The notes: generated by a model not told the origin, from the letters alone. Shown: positions 29,630 through 39,706, numbered from the stretch's first letter. The stretch: 64,000 bases of DNA from Pandoraea sputorum (GCF_000814845.2 NZ_CP010431.2:3100001-3164000), one strand, 5' to 3'. A program made the numbers and translations.

Positions 29630-30084
29630 CGTTTGCGACTCCTAAAATCAATCTGCGGCACAAGGCGCGCACGGTCAATATCCGCGAGGGTGAATTCGAG
29701 CAGCGCCGGGCCGCCCTTGCCTTCGAACTCAAGGCTCAAGTTTTCGCCTTGCGGTGCCTGCAAAATGCCGCGGAACTGCTTGCGGCCTTCAAGCGGCACA
29801 CGCAACGTGAGACTTATTTCGACGCCGGCAAAACGCTCGAAGTCACGCAGCTTGCGCAGCGGACGGTCAAGCCCCGGCGACGACACTTCAAGTCGGTCGT
29901 AATTGACGTTCTCGACCATCAGGACGTGCGAGAGCTGACGGCTCACCGTCTCGCAGTCATCGATAGAGATGCCTTCCGGCTTATCGATATACACGCGCAG
30001 CAGTCCGCCGCCCGCGCGCTCAAGATCGACCAGCTCGTAACCCAGGCCTTCGACCGTGGTCTCGATCAGTTCTGGCAATTGCAA
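29626..30084 (-). CDS. rimP: Ribosome maturation factor RimP
   Basis: 152 residues. [20 protein letters not shown] opens the N-terminal domain; [20 protein letters not shown] and [20 protein letters not shown] are the conserved RimP segments, and the C-terminal SH3-like domain ends with [18 protein letters not shown]. It is required for 30S maturation. First gene of the rimP-nusA-infB operon; a promoter and a hairpin-terminator lie upstream. Confidence 0.95.
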   Translation of the reverse strand: MQLPELIETTVEGLGYELVDLERAGGGLLRVYIDKPEGISIDDCETVSRQLSHVLMVENVNYDRLEVSSPGLDRPLRKLRDFERFAGVEISLTLRVPLEGRKQFRGILQAPQGENLSLEFEGKGGPALLEFTLADIDRARLVPQIDFRSRKR

Positions 30085-30250
30085 CTTTGCTCACCCTAGA
30101 AAAACTCGCGCGCATCAGCAGCGCCCGACATGTCTGCGCGCCCCGCATGGGACGTCGCACGATACCTGCCTCGACCGTCCGGGCCGGTGTGCCTGAGTCG
30201 ACACACCCACTCCCCGACGTGGCGGCATCGGCCGCGCTAAACGCTCGCGG

Positions 30251-30278
30251 CAAAAAAAAATGGGCGAAACGCCCATTT
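30251..30278 (-). terminator. Strong terminator; rluB 3' end or rimP-nusA attenuator
   Basis: AAATGGGCG and CGCCCATTT pair perfectly around a three-base loop; on the minus strand the stem runs into nine or more T. It would end transcription from rluB, and it also lies downstream of the promoter at 30350-30378, so it could attenuate the rimP-nusA operon. Confidence 0.85.
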
Positions 30279-30285
30279 CTTACAG

Positions 30286-30302
30286 CCTCATTGCGCATGA
30301 GG
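30286..30302 (-). other. Small hairpin in the rimP leader
   Basis: CCTCAT/ATGAGG with a five-base loop, immediately upstream of the terminator on the minus strand. It could be part of an alternative leader structure. Confidence 0.4.
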
Positions 30303-30349
30303 TGCGCATCGCAGCAGAACGCCCGACACGCAAACCAGCTTATTCGTTG

Positions 30350-30378
30350 ATTTTATATGGTTTTGGGCCGATTTGCAA
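30350..30378 (-). promoter_or_regulatory. Putative promoter of rimP-nusA-infB
   Basis: On the minus strand TTGCAA (30378-30373), 17-base spacer, TAAAAT (30355-30350). Transcription would start near 30343, about 65 bases before the terminator stem and 260 before the rimP start. Confidence 0.5.
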
Positions 30379-30448
30379 CGCTTGACGCCCGAAATGCCTG
30401 AGGAACAGGCCACAGTGTCACATTGCCGCAATGCAAGATCGGCACCCT

Positions 30449-32353
30449 TTAGCGAGAACGGTTGCCGCCGCGATTGCCACGGTTGCCCTGGCCTCCGCCG
30501 CCCGTCCGGCTGCCGCCACGGCTGCGATTGCCGTTAGCGTTGCCACCACCATAACCTCCGCTTCCGCCGTTGCCGCCGCTGTTACCACCGCGCGACTGAC
30601 CGCCGAAACCGCCCGTGCTGTTGCCACCACCGAAGCGGCGACCTTCGCCACGCGGCGAAGGCGTCTGCCCCGGATAGCCGCCGCTCGGACCGACGAACGC
30701 GGTCAGCGGATTGGGGCGCGGACGACGCGACTGCCCCGGCTCGCGAGCGAACACGCCCAGCGCCGTTTGCATCGGATCCGGCTGACGGCGCGGCTCCTTC
30801 GCGGCGCCGGCCTTACCGCCACGGCCACCGTTTGCGCCATTGCGCGCACCCTTTTCATCCGAAGCTGCGCCGGGCATCTTCATGCCGACGGCGGCGAACA
30901 GCGAACGCACCTGCGCTTCGTCCATCTCTTCATAGCGACCGCGCTTGAGGCCGCGCGGCAGCGTCAACGGGCCGTAACGCGTGCGGATCAGACGGCTCAC
31001 CATCAAACCGGCCGCATCGAACATGCGACGCACTTCGCGGTTGCGGCCTTCGGCCAGTGCGACGTGATACCAGTGGTTCGAGCCTTCGCCGCCGCCATCT
31101 TTCAGGCGCAGGAAGTTGGCTTCGCCGTCGTCCAGCTTGATGCCATGCAACAGTTGCTGGCGCGACGCTTCGGTCAGTTGCCCCACGGTGCGCACGGCGT
31201 ATTCACGCTCGATTTCGTAACGCGGGTGCATGAAACGGTTGGCCAGATCGCCCGACGTCGTCAGGATCAGCAGACCTTCCGTGTTGAAGTCCAGACGTCC
31301 GACGGCGAGCCACTTGGCCGTCTTCATCGGCGGCAGACGGTCGAACACCGAGCTGCGGCCTTCCGGATCGGCATGGCTGACGATTTCACCCGCAGGCTTG
31401 TGATAGAGGAGCACGCGCGGCGGCTTGCTGGTGATCCGACGCTTAACGAGCTTGCCGTTGATGCGAACCTGATCGGTCGGCAAAATGCGCTGCCCGATGT
31501 GTGCCGGCTCGGAATTCACCGACACGCGACCAGCGAGAATCAGTTCTTCCATCTCGCGACGCGAGCCCATACCCGCCTCGGCCAGCACCTTATGCAGCTT
31601 CGGCGCTTCGTCGTCGGGTGAGAGCACGCGACGATCGGCCGGACGGCGACCGCGCTTGGCGGCTGCGTTGTCGCCCTCGGCGTCGTCACCATCGAAACCA
31701 CCGGAAGTCACGAAGGCGAACAAATCGTTGTCGCCCGCATTCCCTGCGCCACCCTTGCCACCGGCACCGCTGCGAGCCCCGCCGGCCGGGCCCTTGCGGC
31801 CACGCCCCTGCGTCGTCTTGTTCGCGGCACCCTGGCCGCCTCGATCACCCTGCGCATTTTGGGCGCCCTGAGCACCGCGTCGCTGACGGCCACCCGGCGC
31901 AGCACCGCCGGCCTGTGCCGGTTGCGCAGCCTGCTGGGCGTCGTCACGCTTGCCGCCACGCGGCTTGCGCGTATTGGCACGGCCTCGTGGCTGCGCGGCA
32001 GACGGCGCGCCTTCGGCACCTGAAGCCGGGCCTTGCTGAGCCTCGGGGGAAGATTGACCTGACGCGGCGTCCGAGCCAGCGAACTCGCCGGTGTCGTCGC
32101 CTTCGCGCTTGGCTTGCTGAGCCGCACGGCGGCGCGCAATCAGACTGCGCGGGCCACGGCGCAAACCGCGGCGCGACGCCTTTTCATCGCCACCCTCGCC
32201 TTCCGGCGAACGCGCTTCGGCACCGGCATCGCGTGCGTGCAGGTCCTGGGATTCTTCGTTTTGTTTCAACACAACCTCATTGGAAAACGGGATCGTCGTG
32301 GGCAGGCTTAGGTCGCTGCCCTGATCCGTGTTCGCACCATGAATGCGCGGCAA
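30449..32353 (-). CDS. rluB: 23S rRNA pseudouridine(2605) synthase RluB with long disordered ends
   Basis: The catalytic core spans about residues 265-510: S4-like domain ([20 protein letters not shown]), then PSUS catalytic motif [20 protein letters not shown] with the nucleophilic Asp, and [20 protein letters not shown]. It modifies U2605-equivalent in 23S rRNA. Compared with E. coli RluB (about 290 residues) this protein has some 250 extra N-terminal residues (Gln/Ala/Gly/Lys-rich) and a Gly/Asn/Arg-rich tail of about 90. The start is uncertain: 32353 is a TTG; the GTG at 32272 is an alternative. It follows scpB by about 70 bases. Confidence 0.9.
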   Translation of the reverse strand: MPRIHGANTDQGSDLSLPTTIPFSNEVVLKQNEESQDLHARDAGAEARSPEGEGGDEKASRRGLRRGPRSLIARRRAAQQAKREGDDTGEFAGSDAASGQSSPEAQQGPASGAEGAPSAAQPRGRANTRKPRGGKRDDAQQAAQPAQAGGAAPGGRQRRGAQGAQNAQGDRGGQGAANKTTQGRGRKGPAGGARSGAGGKGGAGNAGDNDLFAFVTSGGFDGDDAEGDNAAAKRGRRPADRRVLSPDDEAPKLHKVLAEAGMGSRREMEELILAGRVSVNSEPAHIGQRILPTDQVRINGKLVKRRITSKPPRVLLYHKPAGEIVSHADPEGRSSVFDRLPPMKTAKWLAVGRLDFNTEGLLILTTSGDLANRFMHPRYEIEREYAVRTVGQLTEASRQQLLHGIKLDDGEANFLRLKDGGGEGSNHWYHVALAEGRNREVRRMFDAAGLMVSRLIRTRYGPLTLPRGLKRGRYEEMDEAQVRSLFAAVGMKMPGAASDEKGARNGANGGRGGKAGAAKEPRRQPDPMQTALGVFAREPGQSRRPRPNPLTAFVGPSGGYPGQTPSPRGEGRRFGGGNSTGGFGGQSRGGNSGGNGGSGGYGGGNANGNRSRGGSRTGGGGQGNRGNRGGNRSR

Positions 32354-32422
32354 AAGCCTGCCGCGACTTCGTTCTTATCGCTAACGGCCCCGAAGGTGTG
32401 CGTGGCGCAGAGCGCCACCGCC

Positions 32423-33700
32423 TCAGGTACCAGTGACGAGACTCTTGTCGTCCCCGTCGTTCTCGTCGTCATCCATCGCACCGGGCGTCGGCTGCCCGGC
32501 GGCGGCTTCGTTCGCTGCCGGGTCGACAGCGTGCGGGGAAACCTCTTGCGCCAACGACGCTGCGGGATCTGCCGACTGCGTCGCACCTTCTTGCGCGCCT
32601 TCTTCTATACCGACGCTCTGCACATCTTGCGGCGAATCGTCACCGGTAGGCGCCGCAGATTCCGATACTTCGGAAAATTCCTCGTGTTGCGCATCGACAG
32701 ACACCGCCGATTCGATGACGATGTCATCGCCCAGCGCTTTGACGGTTACGGCAGTTTCGGCATCACGGGTTGCGAACGATGCATCGTCCTCCCCATCTTC
32801 CTTGCTGCGCACCGTCTCATCGGCGTCGCCCTGCTCACTGACGTGCCCCGTGTCCGCGAGTTCCGCCACATCGGACGAAATCTCTGTCGATGCATCGGCG
32901 TCGAGCGCCACAACATCGGTGGATGCCTGCACTTCGCCTTCGGCCAGCACGGCATCGAGCAGCGCGTCTTCCGACAGTGCGTCGCCGCCGACCGGTAGCG
33001 GGCGCTGGCCTTCCGGCAGCCCCTGCGCGAGCGGCAGATCGTCGGCACGCGATTGCGCCAGACGGGCCAGCGCCTCGGCATCGGCCACCGGCGCGTCGTC
33101 CGAGGCTTGCGCTTCGCCTTCTTCGCCCTCGGCACGCTCACCGAACTCGATGTTCTGCTGCGCCAGCAGATCGATCTGCGCCTGCGCGGCCGGGTCTTCC
33201 AACGGCGGCAACGCATCGAGCGCGCGCAGGCCGAGGTCGTCAAGGAAGTCCTTGGTCGTCGCGTACAGACCGGGGCGTCCCGGCACGTCGCGATGACCGA
33301 TCACTTCGATCCAGCCACGATCTTCGAGCTGCTTGATGATCTGCGTATTGACCGTCACGCCGCGAATCTCTTCGATATCGCCACGCGTGACCGGCTGACG
33401 GTAAGCAATGATCGCCAGCGTCTCCATCACAGCGCGCGAGTACTTCGGCGGCTTCTCCGGATTGAGGCGGTCAAGGTATTCACGCATGCGCGGACGGCTT
33501 TGGAAACGCCAGCCGGTGGCCAACGCCACCAATTCCACACCTCGGCCATCCCATTGCACGCGGATTTCCTCGAGCAGCGCACGCACCGTGTCACCAGACA
33601 CGGCGTCATTGAAGAGCTTACGCAGATCGCCGACCTTGAGCGGCTCCTGCGCGCAAATCAACGCGGTCTCGAGGACGAGTTTCGCCTCTTGGGTATTCAT
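32423..33700 (-). CDS. scpB: Segregation and condensation protein B with acidic extension
   Basis: 425 residues. The first 195 are a normal ScpB: two winged helices with [60 protein letters not shown] and [20 protein letters not shown], ending [20 protein letters not shown]. It binds ScpA-SMC in chromosome segregation. The remaining 230 residues are acidic (Glu/Asp/Ala/Ser-rich) low complexity, twice the normal protein length. No scpA lies next to it in this window. Confidence 0.93.
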   Translation of the reverse strand: MNTQEAKLVLETALICAQEPLKVGDLRKLFNDAVSGDTVRALLEEIRVQWDGRGVELVALATGWRFQSRPRMREYLDRLNPEKPPKYSRAVMETLAIIAYRQPVTRGDIEEIRGVTVNTQIIKQLEDRGWIEVIGHRDVPGRPGLYATTKDFLDDLGLRALDALPPLEDPAAQAQIDLLAQQNIEFGERAEGEEGEAQASDDAPVADAEALARLAQSRADDLPLAQGLPEGQRPLPVGGDALSEDALLDAVLAEGEVQASTDVVALDADASTEISSDVAELADTGHVSEQGDADETVRSKEDGEDDASFATRDAETAVTVKALGDDIVIESAVSVDAQHEEFSEVSESAAPTGDDSPQDVQSVGIEEGAQEGATQSADPAASLAQEVSPHAVDPAANEAAAGQPTPGAMDDDENDGDDKSLVTGT

Positions 33701-34038
33701 GTGCGACTATGCAGACCGGGGGCTTGGCAACCCGGTATCAGGAATAAATGGATGCTTGGAACCAGAAAACGGTCGTCGATAGAAGACTACCGTTTCGCAT
33801 AAGCGCGCGCCCTATTGTGTTCGGTCGTAGTGACGGCGGCGCGACCAGAATGCTTCGAAACGACCTGCCGGGAAAACGCCCAGGCCGATAGTGCGGCAAG
33901 ACGGACGTCCGGTATGTGCGCAATTATTACTGAAACATCCACGCCCGTAAAGCGCCGTCACAAACCTTGACGTCCCGGCTGCCGAAACGAAGGGTCGACG
34001 CCTCATGGTAAACTCTCGAAATAACTTCAGGGGCCTCC
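33701..34038. other. Divergent intergenic region between scpB and the FNR-type gene
   Basis: 338 bases with no supportable gene; short frames on both strands lack ribosome sites. A TAAACT sequence at 34009-34014 could serve as a -10 for the FNR-type gene, without a good -35. No TTGAT-N4-ATCAA FNR box is visible. Confidence 0.55.
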
Positions 34039-34785
34039 ATGACCACCGACATCGGTCGCATTCCCGGCAACCCCATCCCGGTTGCCCAGCCTCGTTGTTC
34101 CACGTGCTCGCTGGGGCAGTTCTGTCTGCCCGTCGGCATCCCTGAGCCGGAGCTGGAACGACTTGACGCACTCGTGAGCGAGCGCCGCCGCCTCAAAAAG
34201 GGCGAAGTGCTTTATCACGCCAACGATGACCTCACCGCCGTCTACGGCATTCGTTTCGGGTCACTCAAAAGCTGTGTCACGGCCCCCGACGGCCGCGAAC
34301 AGGTCGTCGGCTTCCACCTTCAGGGCGAACTGATCGGCCTCGACGCCGTGGCCGACAACCATCACCCGAGCACCGCTGTGGCGCTCGAAGACAGCGAACT
34401 GTGCATCGCCCGCTTCGGCGAGCTTGAGACGCTCTCACGCCAGGTGCCGTCGCTGCAACGCCAGTTGCATCGTCTGATGAGCCAGGAAATCCGCAACGAG
34501 CACCAGCAACTGCTCGCCCTGGGGACGATGCGCGCCGAGGAGCGTCTGGCCGTCTTCCTGCTGAACCTCTCCGAGCGCCTGTCCGCACGGGGTTACGCTG
34601 CCAACGAATTCGTGCTGCGTATGAGCCGTGAGGAAATCGGCAGCTTCCTGGGTCTCAAACTGGAAACGGTCAGCCGCCTGTTCTCGCGTTTCGCGCAGAA
34701 TGGGATGATCGAAATCCGTCAACGCCACGTCAAGATCATCGACGGCGCCGCCCTGCGCGAACTCGCCGGCGTGCAGCACTGCTGA
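34039..34785 (+). CDS. fnr: FNR/ANR-type oxygen-sensing regulator
   Basis: 248 residues. The N-terminal cluster motif places Cys at 20, 23 and 29 (CSTCSLGQFC), the same numbering as E. coli FNR, and the fourth ligand is Cys122 (SELCIARF). These bind an oxygen-labile [4Fe-4S] cluster. The cyclic-nucleotide-like barrel has GSLKSCVTAPDGREQVVGFH; the dimer helix is followed by the Crp-type HTH FVLRMSREEIGSFLGLKLET with recognition helix ETVSRLFSRF (E-x-x-S-R, binding TTGAT half-sites). It switches on anaerobic and micro-aerobic genes. Single gene. Confidence 0.95.
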   Translation: MTTDIGRIPGNPIPVAQPRCSTCSLGQFCLPVGIPEPELERLDALVSERRRLKKGEVLYHANDDLTAVYGIRFGSLKSCVTAPDGREQVVGFHLQGELIGLDAVADNHHPSTAVALEDSELCIARFGELETLSRQVPSLQRQLHRLMSQEIRNEHQQLLALGTMRAEERLAVFLLNLSERLSARGYAANEFVLRMSREEIGSFLGLKLETVSRLFSRFAQNGMIEIRQRHVKIIDGAALRELAGVQHC

Positions 34786-34794
34786 TCCGGTTGC

Positions 34795-34815
34795 CGGGGG
34801 TGCGGAGCGCCCCCG
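34795..34815 (+). terminator. Hairpin after the FNR-type gene
   Basis: CGGGGGTGC pairs with GCGCCCCCG (one G-U) around a three-base loop, 10 bases after the stop codon. There is no T-run. Confidence 0.5.
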
Positions 34816-35070
34816 CTCACACATCCCCACACAACCCCGCACCCTCTGCGCTGCGACTTTCTCGCGTTGCCGATCTGTCGCCAATTCGCTACTGATCCGT
34901 TACCGATAAGCTACCGGCCCGGCCCTCCCGGTGCCTTGCGCCAGATCAAAAGGACCGACGTTCGACAAGCATCGGCAAACGCTCCATAATCGGCGCGTTC
35001 GCCGCCCCGCCTGTCGGTCGAGGGCGACCACGCATACGACACGCGCTTGTATCCGATGGAGGACGCCGTT

Positions 35071-35505
35071 ATGCCCGCTGCCATATTTCTCAGTCCGGAA
35101 GACGCCGAACATGCGTTCTACGAAGCCCTGCGCGCTGGCGATACGGACTTGCTGATGGATGTCTGGTCGGAAGACGAGGAAGTCGTGTGCATTCACCCTG
35201 CGGGGCCACGGCACGTCGGCCCGGCGGCGGTCAGAGCAAGCTGGCAAGAGGTCCTCGCCAAAGGCGGCTTGCAAGTGACGGCGAATCAACTTCAAGTGGC
35301 CCACAATCCGTTGTGCGCCGTTCACAACGTTCTTGAGCAGATTCAGGTCGAGAGTCGGCCGGAAGCGCGCTTCGCTTTCGTGCTCGCCACGAACGTCTAT
35401 CTGAAAGAAGCCGACGGTTGGCGATTGGTGCTACATCATGCCAGCCCGGCCATCGGTCACGAAGACACCGGCTCGCAGTTGCCGAGGACGCATCGGCTCC
35501 ATTGA
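35071..35505 (+). CDS. SnoaL/NTF2-like (DUF4440-type) protein
   Basis: 144 residues from ATG 35071, with GGAGG eight bases upstream; the longer frame uses TTG 35047. SPEDAEHAFYEALRAGDTDL and VWSEDEEVVCIHPAGPRHVG are the start of an NTF2-like cone fold, followed by VRASWQEVLAKGG and EADGWRLVLHHASPA. Proteins of this type, with the HP-x-G segment, are widespread in proteobacteria and of unknown role; some bind small ligands. No membrane segment or signal peptide is seen. It is the only gene between the FNR regulator and a convergent LysR gene. Confidence 0.83.
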   Translation: MPAAIFLSPEDAEHAFYEALRAGDTDLLMDVWSEDEEVVCIHPAGPRHVGPAAVRASWQEVLAKGGLQVTANQLQVAHNPLCAVHNVLEQIQVESRPEARFAFVLATNVYLKEADGWRLVLHHASPAIGHEDTGSQLPRTHRLH

Positions 35506-35564
35506 GCGGGCCTAATGGGCATTCGTCGGCATTCATCAGCCCCCCCGTCAGCCCTCATCGGACC

Positions 35565-36485
35565 TTAATCCCCCGCCGCAGGCCACTGCGCCTCCCAGTA
35601 CGGCACCGGACTGAAGCGCGCCTGCAGGAACTCGATCATCGCCTGCGTCTTGGGCGGCACGAACACCCGGCTCGGATAGACGGCCCAGATGGCGACCTCC
35701 TCCGCGAGCGGATACGCTGGCAACACTGGCACCAGTTCTCCGCGCTGCAAATGGGCCGCAACATCCCACGTCGACTTCAGCGCAATACCCAACCCTGCCA
35801 GCACGGCGTCGCGCAGTACCTCCCCGTTATCCGACACCAGACGCCCGGACACGCGCACGCTCATCGGGCCGCCCGGCGTCACAAACCGCCAGTCGCGCTG
35901 GTCGCCGAGCGTCAGACACTCGTGCTGCGCGAGATCGCCGGGATGCTTCGGTGCGCCATGCGCCGCGAGATACGCGGGCGACGCGCAAAGCGTGCGCCGG
36001 TTGGCCGCGAGCTTGCGCGCGATCAGCGTCGAATCGCGCAGTGCCCCGACGCGAATCGCCATGTCGACGCCCTCTTCCAACAGATCGACGACACGGTCCG
36101 TCAGTCGGAAATCCAGCGAAATACCGGGATAACGGGCCAGAAACTCAGGCAATGCGGGCGAAATATGCTGACGCGCAAACGACGACGAACACGACACCCG
36201 CAACAGGCCCTGCGGCGCGGCAAATCCCTGCCCGACGCTCGCCAGCGCCTGCGCCTCTGCGGCGAGCAACGTCTGCGCCTGCGCGAGGAACACCTCCCCC
36301 TCCTGCGTCAACGCCACGCGCCGTGTCGTGCGGTGCAGCAGTCGAGCACCCAGCACAGCTTCGAGTTGTACAAGCCGTGTGCTGGCCGTCGCCGGTGACA
36401 GCCCCCGCTCGCGCCCGGCCGCCGACACATTCCCCAGCGCGGCAACCCGAACGAACAACGCTACGGTATCGAGGTCCAATGCCAT
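35565..36485 (-). CDS. LysR family regulator
   Basis: 306 residues from ATG 36485; the frame extends upstream to 36641 but those residues do not resemble a LysR start. The HTH is DTVALFVRVAALGNVSAAGR with SPATASTRLVQLEAVLGARL and LLHRTTRRVALTQEGEVFL. The effector domain has the Rossmann-like halves (YPGISLDFRLTDRVVDLLEE, GVDMAIRVGALRDSTLIARK). It is divergent from the MDR oxidoreductase at 36626, with 140 bp between, and is the likely regulator of that gene. Confidence 0.92.
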   Translation of the reverse strand: MALDLDTVALFVRVAALGNVSAAGRERGLSPATASTRLVQLEAVLGARLLHRTTRRVALTQEGEVFLAQAQTLLAAEAQALASVGQGFAAPQGLLRVSCSSSFARQHISPALPEFLARYPGISLDFRLTDRVVDLLEEGVDMAIRVGALRDSTLIARKLAANRRTLCASPAYLAAHGAPKHPGDLAQHECLTLGDQRDWRFVTPGGPMSVRVSGRLVSDNGEVLRDAVLAGLGIALKSTWDVAAHLQRGELVPVLPAYPLAEEVAIWAVYPSRVFVPPKTQAMIEFLQARFSPVPYWEAQWPAAGD

Positions 36486-36625
36486 TTGATGGATTTTCCA
36501 AAAAATCTTTTCCGCATTATCCGAATTATCAAAGCAATCGACTAGCCGTAATCTCTCGCTATCGCATCCGGTGCGCCGCCCAATGCCCCTACGCGGGCGT
36601 TGCACCCCACTTTCAGGAGAAAACG

Positions 36626-37642
36626 ATGAAAGCCATTGCACTGACCCGATATCTGCCGATCGACGACCCGAAGTCGCTCGAAGACGTTGAACTGCCCACG
36701 CCGACCCCGGCAGGGCGTGATCTGCTGATCAAAGTCGAGGCCATTTCCGTGAATCCGGTCGACACCAAGGTGCGCGCCCCGAAGGACAAGGTCGAAGCGA
36801 GTCCGCGCGTGCTGGGCTGGGACGCCGCAGGCACCGTCGCGGCGGTCGGCCCCGACGTCACACTCTTCAAGGTCGGCGACCCCGTGTACTACGCCGGCAG
36901 CATCACGCGCCCCGGCGCGAACAGCGAGTTCCATCTGGTGGACGAACGGATCACTGGCCATATGCCCGCGTCGCTCGACTTCGCGAACGCCGCTGCCCTG
37001 CCACTCACGACGATCACCGCGTGGGAAGCCCTGTTCGACCGCCTCGGCGTGGCGCCCGATGGCAGCGACGAAGGCAAGTCGGTCCTGATCGTCGGTGGTG
37101 CAGGCGGCGTGGGTTCCATCGCCATTCAGCTCGCACGACGTCTGGCCAAGCTCACCGTCGTCGCCACAGCCTCGCGTCCGGAGTCGGCCGACTGGTGCCG
37201 TCAGCTCGGCGCGCAACACGTCATTGACCACTATCAGGACATGCCGACGCAGCTCAAAGCCATCGGCTTGCCACAAGTGGACTTCGCGCTGTGCCTGAAC
37301 GACACCGATACGCACTTCCCGGCGATGGCCGAGGCCGTCGCACCGCAAGGCAAGATCTGCTCGATTGTGGAGAACGCCGGGCCGCTGGAAATCGGTCTAC
37401 TCAAGAGCAAGAGCGCCACGTTCGTCTGGGAGTTCATGTTCACGCGCGCCATGTACGAGACGCCGGACATGATTGCGCAGCACACGCTGCTGACCGAAGT
37501 CGCCCGTCTGGTGGACGCGGGCACGTTGCGCACGACGGTCGGCCAGGTCATCGGTCCGATCAACGCCACGAACCTGCGTCGCGCCCACGCGCAACTGGAA
37601 GGCGGACGCACCATCGGCAAGCTCGTGCTCGCCGGATTCTGA
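36626..37642 (+). CDS. MDR zinc-type alcohol dehydrogenase-like oxidoreductase
   Basis: 338 residues, CAGGAGA at ideal distance before the ATG. MKAIALTRYLPIDDPKSLED and IKVEAISVNPVDTKVRAPKD match the zinc-binding alcohol dehydrogenase-family group (YogA/ZADH-like). VLIVGGAGGVGSIAIQLARR is the NAD(P)H-binding Gly motif and LGAQHVIDHYQDM follows. Structural and catalytic zinc cysteines of classical ADH are not present, so it may act as a quinone or enone reductase. A LysR gene is divergent from it. Confidence 0.88.
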   Translation: MKAIALTRYLPIDDPKSLEDVELPTPTPAGRDLLIKVEAISVNPVDTKVRAPKDKVEASPRVLGWDAAGTVAAVGPDVTLFKVGDPVYYAGSITRPGANSEFHLVDERITGHMPASLDFANAAALPLTTITAWEALFDRLGVAPDGSDEGKSVLIVGGAGGVGSIAIQLARRLAKLTVVATASRPESADWCRQLGAQHVIDHYQDMPTQLKAIGLPQVDFALCLNDTDTHFPAMAEAVAPQGKICSIVENAGPLEIGLLKSKSATFVWEFMFTRAMYETPDMIAQHTLLTEVARLVDAGTLRTTVGQVIGPINATNLRRAHAQLEGGRTIGKLVLAGF

Positions 37643-37719
37643 CCGGGTTCCGACGCCAGGGCCGGGCAGCGCCTCTTCCGCGCCTGCCCCTTCCCGTCGC
37701 GCCACTGCGCAAACGAAAA

Positions 37720-37747
37720 CGGCGCTTGCCCGCAAAGGCAAGCGCCG
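37720..37747. terminator. Bidirectional terminator between the MDR and CinA-like genes
   Basis: CGGCGCTTGCC and GGCAAGCGCCG form a perfect 11-bp stem with a six-base loop. It has T-rich flanks in both directions (TTTG on plus, TTTTCG on minus) and serves two convergent genes. Confidence 0.85.
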
Positions 37748-37834
37748 CTTTGTCGTCGATGAGTCGATGAGGCGTCGACGGGACGTCGGTGGGGCGTCTA
37801 TGAGGCATTTGTCAGACACCTCAACGCACCGCCA

Positions 37835-38674
37835 TCACTTCGCGGACGGCACCGTCCCCTCCGGCAACGCCACCGCCTGCGCCGGATGGATGATCTCGCC
37901 ACCGAGCGCCTCTACACCGGCGATCAGTCGCTCGAAAGCCGCGCCCACCAGCGACGGGTCGCCCTTCACGCCGAGATCGATGTGGCGACGCGCATACACC
38001 GCGCCGCGCTCGGCATCGCCCACGCTCGGCAGGCTGAACACCTTGATGCCGTCGTACTCGGCTTCGATGGCTTCCATGAGCGGCGTGAGCGTCGATTCGG
38101 CCAGTCCGAAGACCAGCACCGAGCGTTCGGTGTGTTTCGTCAGGTGATGCAGATCCGCGTAGTACGTGTCGAGCACCCACGCCATCATCGGCCACGCCAT
38201 GACCGGGAACCCGGGCATGAAGTGGTGTTGCTCCACGGAGAACCCCGGGATCTTGTTGTACGGATTGGGCAGCACGCGCGCGCCGACCGGAAATTCGCCC
38301 ATCTTCAGACGATGACGGTTATCGGCCTGCGTCATGTCGGCGCGGCCGTCAGGGCTCGTGTCGGCGATGCGCTCCATGATCAGCGCCTCGGCTTCGGGCG
38401 TGAGCACCAGCGGCACATTGAGCGCCGCCGCCGCGCATTGGCGCGTGTGATCGTCCGGCGTGGCCCCGATGCCGCCCGTCACGAAGACGATATCGTCGCT
38501 CGCGAACGTACGGCGCAGCGTGGCCGTAATACGCGCCGGATCGTCGCCCACATACTCCGCCCAGCCGAGCTGCATGCCGCGTTCGGTGAGCAATTCGATG
38601 AACTTGGGCAGATGCTTGTCGTGACGGCGTCCCGAGAGAATCTCGTCGCCGATGATGATGATGCCGACCGCCAT
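37835..38674 (-). CDS. CinA-like molybdopterin-binding domain protein
   Basis: 279 residues. GIIIIGDEILSGRRHDKHLP and FVTGGIGATPDDHTRQCAAA are the conserved MoaB/Mog/CinA segments (GDE-I-L-x-G and T-GG-x-G-x-T-x-DD-x-T), followed by LPNPYNKIPGFSVEQHHFMP and PGFPVMAW. Full CinA has a C-terminal NMN amidohydrolase part, which is absent. The exact substrate is unknown; family members bind nucleotide or molybdopterin. Next gene on the same strand is the EI24-like membrane protein. Confidence 0.87.
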   Translation of the reverse strand: MAVGIIIIGDEILSGRRHDKHLPKFIELLTERGMQLGWAEYVGDDPARITATLRRTFASDDIVFVTGGIGATPDDHTRQCAAAALNVPLVLTPEAEALIMERIADTSPDGRADMTQADNRHRLKMGEFPVGARVLPNPYNKIPGFSVEQHHFMPGFPVMAWPMMAWVLDTYYADLHHLTKHTERSVLVFGLAESTLTPLMEAIEAEYDGIKVFSLPSVGDAERGAVYARRHIDLGVKGDPSLVGAAFERLIAGVEALGGEIIHPAQAVALPEGTVPSAK

Positions 38675-38779
38675 GATGCTTCCTTTTCTCTTGTCGTCAG
38701 ACCGTGGGGGCCCCGGATGCCCCGGGTGAAATTGCGGCGCTGCCCGACGGCAGCGCGCAGTGTGACGATTGTGCCACTT

Positions 38780-39706
38780 TCAGGGCGAACCGTTCGGCGA
38801 CCCCGACGACTCGGAAGGCCCCGGCAGCAGCGGCGGCAAATCCTCGCTCTCCGGCTGCGGCGCACCCGCCTCGGGCAGGACGGTCGCGGCGAAGGTCGGT
38901 TCCCGATGCGCGTCCTCAGCACGCATGCGCGACAGTGCGCGCAGGCAATAGTGAGCGAACCACAGTGCCGAGAACACGAAGATCACCACGTAGAGCCAGA
39001 TCGCGAGCAGCGCAATGACCGGGAACAGCACGATCATGACGACGGACGAGACCCACAACAGGGTCGGCAGCGAGCCGAGCAACCCGGTCGCCACGCCGAT
39101 CACCAGCAACGGCAGCCGCTTCTCGCGCACCAGTCGACGCCGCTCCTCCGGACTCGCGTGATACGCCAGCGCGTCGTACGTCATTACGCGGTACGTCAGC
39201 CAGCCCCACAGCAGTGGCGGCACGATGGCGAAGAACGGCGGCACGAGCCACAGCGGCAGCGTAATGAGGGCCGCAATCAGGAAGACGAGCGTCGCGCCGA
39301 GCGATTGCCCGAGGCTGCCCCAGAACGAGCCGCCCTGACGCGCCTCAAGATGAATGAAATGCCGCCGTGAGAGATGGCGCAACACCGCTGGCATCGACCA
39401 TCCGGCAATGAGTAGCAGTGCGGTGACGACAATCAGTGGAACGAGCAGCGCAACGAGAATGAAAGGCGCGAGCGCCATGCGCACGCTGTCGACGCCAAAA
39501 TAGCCGAAGAAGCGGTAAATCCACTGCGTGAATTCCCACTGTTCGAGCCAGACGCGAAGGAAATCGGTGAACGGTTCCCATCCGAACCAGATCACAGCGC
39601 CCCAGAGAAGACCGGAGACGATGAAGGGCATTGCGGTGAGCCAGAGCATGCGGGGATGCAGCAGACTCACGAGCGCGCGGCCAAGCGCGCGAAGTATATC
39701 GTTCAT
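38780..39706 (-). CDS. EI24/CysZ-like inner-membrane protein
   Basis: 308 residues with about six membrane segments: MLWLTAMPFIVSGLLWGAVI, LAPFILVALLVPLIVVTALL, GATLVFLIAALITLPLWLVP, and two more near the C-terminus. WGWLTYRVMTYDALAYHAS is the conserved EI24/CysZ segment. The last 50 residues are Pro/Glu/Ser-rich and cytoplasmic. CysZ takes up sulfate in E. coli; many EI24-type proteins in beta-proteobacteria have no proven role. Confidence 0.85.
   Translation of the reverse strand: MNDILRALGRALVSLLHPRMLWLTAMPFIVSGLLWGAVIWFGWEPFTDFLRVWLEQWEFTQWIYRFFGYFGVDSVRMALAPFILVALLVPLIVVTALLLIAGWSMPAVLRHLSRRHFIHLEARQGGSFWGSLGQSLGATLVFLIAALITLPLWLVPPFFAIVPPLLWGWLTYRVMTYDALAYHASPEERRRLVREKRLPLLVIGVATGLLGSLPTLLWVSSVVMIVLFPVIALLAIWLYVVIFVFSALWFAHYCLRALSRMRAEDAHREPTFAATVLPEAGAPQPESEDLPPLLPGPSESSGSPNGSP

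Larger units (their letters stand above)
30085..30448. other. Intergenic region between rluB and rimP
   Basis: 364 bases without a gene. On the minus strand it contains, in order, a promoter (30350-30378), a short hairpin (30286-30302) and a strong intrinsic terminator (30251-30278). I see no tRNA here, although E. coli has metY before rimP. Confidence 0.65.
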
